DNA from: an uncultured Pelagibacteraceae bacterium
Lineage (GTDB): Bacteria > Pseudomonadota > Alphaproteobacteria > Pelagibacterales > Pelagibacteraceae
Direction: 5' to 3'
Length of the DNA stretch: 64,000 nt
NCBI GenBank assembly: GCA_902625125.1
Contig: CACOAB010000004.1
Coordinates: 1-64,000 of the forward strand
Below, one piece after another: positions 59,068-64,000 of this stretch (position 1 is its first letter; every line of letters starts with the position of its first letter). The notes beneath the pieces were generated by a model. The model saw only the letters and a program-made list of their open reading frames with translations. It was not told the origin of the DNA and searched no databases. A program made the translations under genes and the position numbers.

Positions 59068-60301
59068 ATATGAACAATAACAATAAAAAAGATAAAAATT
59101 ATCTATATAAGATTAAATAATTATGTATAAAAATTTATCAATAGTCTTTTATTTCTTCATAACTTTATCTTTTTTTTCAATAAATGCTCAATCAGAAATT
59201 ATAGGTGAATTAATTACTAATAAAGCTGATAAAGTTCAAAAAGGAAATATTGGGCTGGTTGATACCTACAACAAAAGAATTATAGAGATTGACAATAAAG
59301 GTAAAGTTATTTGGAAAAAAGAAATCCCTGGAAAATTTAAGAATGCGGAATGGAACGCAGGTGCTGATATAGAATGGCTGCCTGAAACTGACACATTTTT
59401 AATTGTAGCACCAAAAAAAGGTTTTTTTGAAATCAATAGAAAAGGCAAAGTATTAAATTCATGTAAGAATAAACATATTAGTCATGATCTGGATAAATTA
59501 GATGATGGTTCATTTATTTTTGTAAATGGTTGGGATTTGAAAGGAGAAAGAAATCCAATCATAACAAAAGTTACCAATGATTGTAAAATATTATTGTCAA
59601 AATCAGAAGATTTCTTTGATATGGACAAGACTAATCTTAATCCAAGATATGCAATGGACAAAGCTAACCTACACTCAAATTCTATAAGAATTCTTGAAGA
59701 TGAAAGTATTATGGTAAGTGTAAGAAATTATGACCAAGTAGTGGTTATCAAAAATAACAAAATTATAAAAAGATTTAAAAATGCTATAGGGGCACACGAT
59801 CCTTCAGAAGTTTATAATGAAAATGGTAATAATTTTTTTTATTATCTAGATAGAAATAGACCACCTAATATAAATAAAAGGAATTTTGACAATGTTGAAG
59901 ATGGTCCAAAAATAATGTGGTCTATTCCTGAGCCACATGGAAAAAAGTCACCTTGGATTCCACTTAGAACTCTAGAAAAGCTTGAAAATGGGAATTGGTT
60001 AGTTACAGGTTCACAAAGAATTGGACAAGTTACTAATGATGGAGAATTAGTTTGGGAACTAAACTTACCAGAATTTAGACATCAAAATGATAGAAATAAT
60101 GATAAAACTTATATCTATAAAGTTGCATTCATTAACTAATAAAAATCATACCCTCAAGAATTAGTAAATCTTATTTGGAAATAAACCTAACTTATCGTCC
60201 ATATAAAATATGGGAAGACTTGGAGATAGAGCCGAAAAAATAATTTTTTTTTACTTCTTTAACACTCTTGTGTATTAATATATTAACAATAACAATAAAA
60301 A
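59055..60301. repeat. Pair of near-identical 35-bp direct repeats flanking the arylsulfotransferase-like gene
   Basis: CTTGTGTATTAATATATGAACAATAACAATAAAAA (59055-59089) and CTTGTGTATTAATATATTAACAATAACAATAAAAA (from 60267): one mismatch. Confidence 0.9.
59123..60139 (+). CDS. Secreted arylsulfotransferase (ASST)-like/beta-propeller protein
   Basis: 338 aa; signal peptide YFFITLSFFSINAQS; IDNKGKVIWKKEIP, HDLDKLDDGSFIFV, NGNWLVTGSQRIGQVTNDGELVWEL. Confidence 0.7.
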   Translation: MYKNLSIVFYFFITLSFFSINAQSEIIGELITNKADKVQKGNIGLVDTYNKRIIEIDNKGKVIWKKEIPGKFKNAEWNAGADIEWLPETDTFLIVAPKKGFFEINRKGKVLNSCKNKHISHDLDKLDDGSFIFVNGWDLKGERNPIITKVTNDCKILLSKSEDFFDMDKTNLNPRYAMDKANLHSNSIRILEDESIMVSVRNYDQVVVIKNNKIIKRFKNAIGAHDPSEVYNENGNNFFYYLDRNRPPNINKRNFDNVEDGPKIMWSIPEPHGKKSPWIPLRTLEKLENGNWLVTGSQRIGQVTNDGELVWELNLPEFRHQNDRNNDKTYIYKVAFIN

Positions 60302-60310
60302 TAACACAGT

Positions 60311-60396
60311 GCCCTCGTGGTGAAATTGGTAGACACAAAGGACTTAAAATCCTTGCCCTTTTGGGAGTGCCAGTTCGAGTCTGGCCGAGGGCACCA
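60311..60396 (+). tRNA. tRNA-Leu (TAA)
   Basis: GCCCTCG...GGACTTAAAATCC..., long variable arm, CGAGGGCACCA; anticodon TAA. Confidence 0.95.
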
Positions 60397-60404
60397 CTTT
60401 AAAA

Positions 60405-61172
60405 ATGAATAAACCACAGATAATTTCAGATAATAATTCAAAATCTTTAAAGATTAAAAAAAAGATTATTAAAATATTTAACAAAGAAAAGATAAAAAAA
60501 CCTAATGTAGTAATAGTAATTGGGGGAGATGGTTTTATGCTTCAAACATTAAAAAAAAACAAATACTCAAAAAAGTCTTTTTACGGAATTAATTCAGGAA
60601 ATTATGGATTTTTAATGAATAAATTTTCCAATAATCTTATTATTAAAAATTTAAATAAAGCAAAAATAATTAATATTTCTCCATTAGAAATGCAAGTTAA
60701 GACCAAAAAAAATACAAGAAGATGTATTGCAATTAATGAGGTCTCAATATTAAGACAAAGTAGACAAGCTGCAAATTTATCAATTAAAAATAATTCAAAA
60801 AATATTATTAAAAGATTAGTTTCTGATGGAGTTTTAGTATCAACCCCTGCAGGAAGCACTGCTTATAATTTATCAGTACATGGTCCAATATTAAGTTTAA
60901 ATTCAAAAAAAATTTCAATTGCACCAATAAGTGCGTTTAGGCCAAGAAGATGGGCTGGTAAAATTGTAAGTGATAAATCCAAAGTAATTATCACTAATTT
61001 AAATTTTAAAAAAAGACCGATTAGTGCTGTCGCTGACAATATTGAAGTAAGAAATGCAAAAAAAATTATAGTTAAAATTCAATCAAGAATAAAATTTAGT
61101 TTACTTTATGACAAAAATTCAAGTTTACAAAAAAAGATAAAGTTAGAACAAATAAGAAAAGAAATTTACTAA
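60405..61172 (+). CDS. nadK: NAD kinase
   Basis: 255 aa; VIGGDGFMLQTL, NYGFL, TPAGSTAYNLSVHGPIL. Confidence 0.94.
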   Translation: MNKPQIISDNNSKSLKIKKKIIKIFNKEKIKKPNVVIVIGGDGFMLQTLKKNKYSKKSFYGINSGNYGFLMNKFSNNLIIKNLNKAKIINISPLEMQVKTKKNTRRCIAINEVSILRQSRQAANLSIKNNSKNIIKRLVSDGVLVSTPAGSTAYNLSVHGPILSLNSKKISIAPISAFRPRRWAGKIVSDKSKVIITNLNFKKRPISAVADNIEVRNAKKIIVKIQSRIKFSLLYDKNSSLQKKIKLEQIRKEIY

Positions 61173-61175
61173 AAG

Positions 61176-61251
61176 TGGTGCCCTCACACGGACTCGAACC
61201 GCGAACCTATTGATTACAAATCAATTGCTCTACCAATTGAGCTATGAGGGC
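61176..61251 (-). tRNA. tRNA-Thr (TGT)
   Basis: Reverse complement GCCCTCATAGCTCAATTGGTAGAGCAATTGATTTGTAATCAATAGGTTCGCGGTTCGAGTCCGTGTGAGGGCACCA. Confidence 0.96.
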
Positions 61252-61308
61252 TTAGCTGTTTCATAAAATAAATTTAAGAGAAAAACAATACTATTTAAGT
61301 GCATATCA

Positions 61309-62052
61309 TTAATTAATTGATTGAAAAATATGGTGACAGACAACAGATACAGTATTTGATATGTTTAAGCTCTCAATATTATTATTAATATTGATTCTAA
61401 ACCTAAAATCTGAATTTTCTAAAGTTTTTGCTTTAATTCCATATCCCTCAGATCCAAAAAGTAAAATATTTTTCCCTTTCCAATTATGTTTTGTAAAATC
61501 TTTTTTAGCGCTTACATCGAAAGCAGAAACCCAAAAATTCTTTGTTTTTAAAAATTTTAATGCTGTATTTATGTTAGATACTTTGAAAATTTTTATGTGC
61601 TCAGCACCACCACTAGCGCTTTTATATAATAGTTTACTTTTATCTGGAAACGATCTTTCCTTAACAATAATTCCATCAACATTAAAGGCTACAGCACTTC
61701 TAATTATAGAACCGATATTCCTTGGATCGGTTACTTCTTCAAGAGCAATCAGATTCAAATTATTTTTTTTATTTTCAATAATAAATTCTTTTAAGGTTAT
61801 TTCCTCTAATTTTTCCACTTCAGCTACTAAACCTTGATGCGCTGTTTCATCTCTCCCACAAAGATTATCTAATTCTTTTCTTGATTTATAAAATACAGGT
61901 GATTTTTTAAATAAATTTAAATTTTGATTTTCTCTATTAAGTTTTTTTTGAGCATCCTCTGTTAGAAAAACTCTTTCAACTTTTCTTGAAGTGTTTTTTA
62001 ATGCTTCCAAAACAGCGTGTTTTCCTACAATTAAAAAGGTCGTTTTTTTCAT
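61309..62052 (-). CDS. rlmB: 23S rRNA (guanosine-2'-O-)-methyltransferase RlmB-like (TrmH family)
   Basis: 247 aa; GKHAVLEALKN, EEVTDPRNIGSIIRSAVAF, LFGSEGYGI, LNISNTVSV. Confidence 0.92.
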   Translation of the reverse strand: MKKTTFLIVGKHAVLEALKNTSRKVERVFLTEDAQKKLNRENQNLNLFKKSPVFYKSRKELDNLCGRDETAHQGLVAEVEKLEEITLKEFIIENKKNNLNLIALEEVTDPRNIGSIIRSAVAFNVDGIIVKERSFPDKSKLLYKSASGGAEHIKIFKVSNINTALKFLKTKNFWVSAFDVSAKKDFTKHNWKGKNILLFGSEGYGIKAKTLENSDFRFRININNNIESLNISNTVSVVCHHIFQSIN

Positions 62053-62184
62053 GATTTTTAAGGCTATTTACCCAATTTATTAGCATATTTTAAGGTAAAA
62101 TGATTTATTGCAATTATTACATAAATGCTTATAAAACGCTTGTTGTTAAATGCTTTTTAAGTTAGTGGGTATCCCCAAGATTAA

Positions 62185-62270
62185 GGAGGGGTACCAAAGC
62201 GGTCAAATGGGGCGGGCTGTAAACCCGTTGACTTCGGTCTTCGAAAGTTCGAATCTTTCCCCCTCCACCA
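62185..62270 (+). tRNA. tRNA-Tyr (GTA)
   Basis: GGAGGGG...GGCTGTAAACCC..., long variable arm, CCCCTCCACCA. Confidence 0.95.
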
Positions 62271-62314
62271 AACTTAGAGCATTAATAATAAAGAGCGCGA
62301 TAAGTTTGGATATT

Positions 62315-62388
62315 GCGGGTGTAGTTCAATGGTAGAACGCTAGCCTTCCAAGCTGGATGTAAGGGTTCGATTCCCTTTACCCGCTCCA
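62315..62388 (+). tRNA. tRNA-Gly (TCC)
   Basis: GCGGGTGTAGTTCAATGGTAGAACGCTAGCCTTCCAAGCTGG...ACCCGCTCCA; anticodon TCC. Confidence 0.96.
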
Positions 62389-62426
62389 AAATTAAAATTA
62401 AAAAATATAAAGTGAGGAAAAAATAG

Positions 62427-63626
62427 ATGTCGAAAGAAAAGTTTAACCGAAATAAACCACATTGTAATATTGGTACTATCGGACACGTTGACCATGGTAA
62501 AACAACATTAACAGCAGCGATAACAAAAGTTTTGTCTGAAGCTGGAGGTTCTAGTTCTGCAAACTTCGTTGCTTATGATCAAATTGATAAAGCTCCAGAA
62601 GAAAAAGAGAGAGGAATTACAATTTCAACAGCACACGTTGAATATGAAACAGATAAAAGACACTATGCTCACGTAGATTGTCCGGGTCACGCTGACTATG
62701 TAAAAAATATGATTACAGGAGCTGCGCAAATGGATGGAGCTATCTTAGTTGTAAATGCTGCTGACGGCCCTATGCCACAAACAAGAGAGCACATTCTTTT
62801 AGCTCGTCAAGTTGGAGTTCCAGCTATAGTAGTTTTCTTAAACAAAATTGATACAGTTAAAGACAAAGAATTAGTTGATTTAGTTGAAGAAGAGATAAGA
62901 GAACTTTTAACTTCATACAAGTTTCCAGGCGATAAAATTCCAATAATTAAGGGATCAGCTTTAAATGCTGTTGAAGGAAAAGATGAAGCTACAGGTAAAA
63001 ATGCAATCATGGAACTCATGAAAGCAGTTGACGAAACTATTCCGCAACCTGATAGACCAAAAGATAAACCTTTCTTAATGCCAGTAGAAGATGTTTTCTC
63101 AATTTCTGGAAGAGGAACAGTTGTTACTGGTCGAGTAGAGTCAGGTGTAATCAAAGTTGGTGAAGAAATTGAAATAGTAGGAATAAGAGATACAAAAAAA
63201 TCTGTTTGTACGGGTGTTGAAATGTTTAGAAAACTTTTAGACAGTGGTGAAGCAGGTGATAATATTGGAGCTCTTTTAAGAGGTGTAGAAAGAACAGATG
63301 TTGAAAGAGGACAAGTTCTTTGCAAACCAGGTTCAATTACTCCACACACTGAATTTGAATGTCAGGCATATATTTTAAAAAAAGAGGAAGGTGGGAGACA
63401 CACGCCTTTCTTTACTAAATATAGACCTCAGTTTTATTTTAGAACTACAGATGTAACTGGTGAAGTAACATTACCTTCTGGCACTGAAATGGTTATGCCG
63501 GGAGACGATGGTAAATTTACAGTTAAATTGATTACACCAATTGCAATGAATGAAAACTTAAATTTCGCAATTAGAGAGGGTGGAAAAACAGTTGGAGCTG
63601 GAGTAGTAACTAAAATAATTAAATAA
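62427..63626 (+). CDS. tuf: Translation elongation factor Tu
   Basis: 399 aa; [50 protein letters not shown]. Confidence 0.99.
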   Translation: MSKEKFNRNKPHCNIGTIGHVDHGKTTLTAAITKVLSEAGGSSSANFVAYDQIDKAPEEKERGITISTAHVEYETDKRHYAHVDCPGHADYVKNMITGAAQMDGAILVVNAADGPMPQTREHILLARQVGVPAIVVFLNKIDTVKDKELVDLVEEEIRELLTSYKFPGDKIPIIKGSALNAVEGKDEATGKNAIMELMKAVDETIPQPDRPKDKPFLMPVEDVFSISGRGTVVTGRVESGVIKVGEEIEIVGIRDTKKSVCTGVEMFRKLLDSGEAGDNIGALLRGVERTDVERGQVLCKPGSITPHTEFECQAYILKKEEGGRHTPFFTKYRPQFYFRTTDVTGEVTLPSGTEMVMPGDDGKFTVKLITPIAMNENLNFAIREGGKTVGAGVVTKIIK

Positions 63627-63631
63627 CGCTT

Positions 63632-63707
63632 AGGAGCGTAGTTCAATTGGTAGAGCGCCGGTCTCCAAAACCGGAGGTTGTGGGTTCGAGTCCCTCCGCT
63701 CCTGCCA
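63632..63707 (+). tRNA. tRNA-Trp (CCA)
   Basis: AGGAGCGTAGTTCAATTGGTAGAGCGCCGGTCTCCAAAACCGGAGGTTGTGGGTTCGAGTCCCTCCGCTCCTGCCA. Confidence 0.96.
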
Positions 63708-63723
63708 AACTTATAAAAACGTT

Positions 63724-63915
63724 ATGAAAAATCCCTTAAAATTTATTCAGGAAGTAAAACAAGAAACTTTTAGAATAACTTGGCCAACAAAAAAAGATAC
63801 CATGATGGGAGCTGTGATGGTTTTTGCATTAGCTTCAATAGCAGCAATTTTTTTTCTTATACTTGATCAAATCCTGAGGTTTTTTTTAAATTTAATCTTA
63901 ACAATTAACTTTTAA
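63724..63915 (+). CDS. secE: Preprotein translocase subunit SecE
   Basis: 63 aa; FIQEVKQETFRITWPTKKDTM, single TM; tuf-tRNA-Trp-secE-nusG context. Confidence 0.95.
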   Translation: MKNPLKFIQEVKQETFRITWPTKKDTMMGAVMVFALASIAAIFFLILDQILRFFLNLILTINF

Positions 63916-64000
63916 TGATGAATTGGTACATAGTACAAGCATATTCTGGGTTTGAAAAAAAAGTTGTAGAGGCTATTAAAGATGAACTTAAAAAAAACAA
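63915..64000 (+). CDS. nusG: Transcription antitermination protein NusG, 5' partial
   Basis: MMNWYIVQAYSGFEKKVVEAIKDELKK... running off window end; ATG overlaps secE stop. Confidence 0.93.
   Translation, partial: MMNWYIVQAYSGFEKKVVEAIKDELKKN

Noticed and set aside
60199-60213. CCATAT-AAA-ATATGG small hairpin after the arylsulfotransferase-like gene
   Set aside because: Only 6 AT-rich base pairs and no adjacent U-tract; weak terminator evidence.
60212-60280. 22-codon ORF MGRLGDRAEKIIFFYFFNTLVY vaguely like a YraN/UPF0102 N-terminus
   Set aside because: Too short and AT-rich; similarity not distinguishable from chance by eye.
61361-61837. 158-aa plus-strand ORF opposite rlmB
   Set aside because: Shadow ORF of RlmB, which has full TrmH motifs.
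62150-62335. 61-aa ORF 62150..62335
   Set aside because: Runs through tRNA-Tyr and into tRNA-Gly; spurious.
62807-63646. Antisense ORFs over tuf (62807..63349, 63434..63646)
   Set aside because: Shadow ORFs of the highly conserved EF-Tu gene.
1-64000. CRISPR arrays, transposases, prophage or rRNA genes, known riboswitches (glycine, SAM types)
   Set aside because: Looked for in intergenic regions on both strands; no regularly spaced repeats, mobile-element ORFs, rRNA or recognizable aptamer cores found.
1-64000. Toxin-antitoxin, secretion or antiphage defence system
   Set aside because: No ORF carries recognizable domains for these; small ORFs present are membrane or operon-coupled proteins.

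Overview
This is a low-GC, extremely compact alphaproteobacterial chromosome segment. Gene content and order (taurine locus, MTA/polyamine operon, znu/zur, prpBC, pur cluster, tRNA-tuf-tRNA-secE-nusG) look like a SAR11/Pelagibacterales genome; this is my recognition, not a database result. Most of the window is core metabolism and housekeeping. The accessory parts are a dTDP-sugar/glycosyltransferase locus (about 6.1-10.3 kb), scattered GT9/GT4 genes, and a 1.2 kb segment carrying a secreted arylsulfotransferase-like gene, bounded by near-identical direct repeats upstream of tRNA-Leu. The strongest lead is a tightly coupled 10.3-15.7 kb operon: mtnP, a cis-CaaD-type tautomerase, mtnA, a class II aldolase, an AdoMetDC-spermidine synthase fusion and a nitrilase, with apt divergent. 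The embedded tautomerase keeps all six cis-CaaD catalytic positions at identical numbering. Other leads: (i) a 31-codon ORF resembling the C-terminal tail of RmlA, coupled by ATGA and TGATG junctions inside an rml cluster that has no rmlA; (ii) two identical 15-bp palindromic operators (candidate Zur boxes) between znuA and znuCB-zur; (iii) all nine convergent CDS junctions lie between a 14-nt overlap and a 2-nt gap, four of them as exact 4-nt interlocked stop codons; (iv) GlmU present only as its acetyltransferase half; (v) a 13-bp perfect hairpin over the aroG stop codon in the nadE leader; (vi) a candidate NrdR box pair upstream of nrdAB. No CRISPR, rRNA, transposase or prophage was seen.
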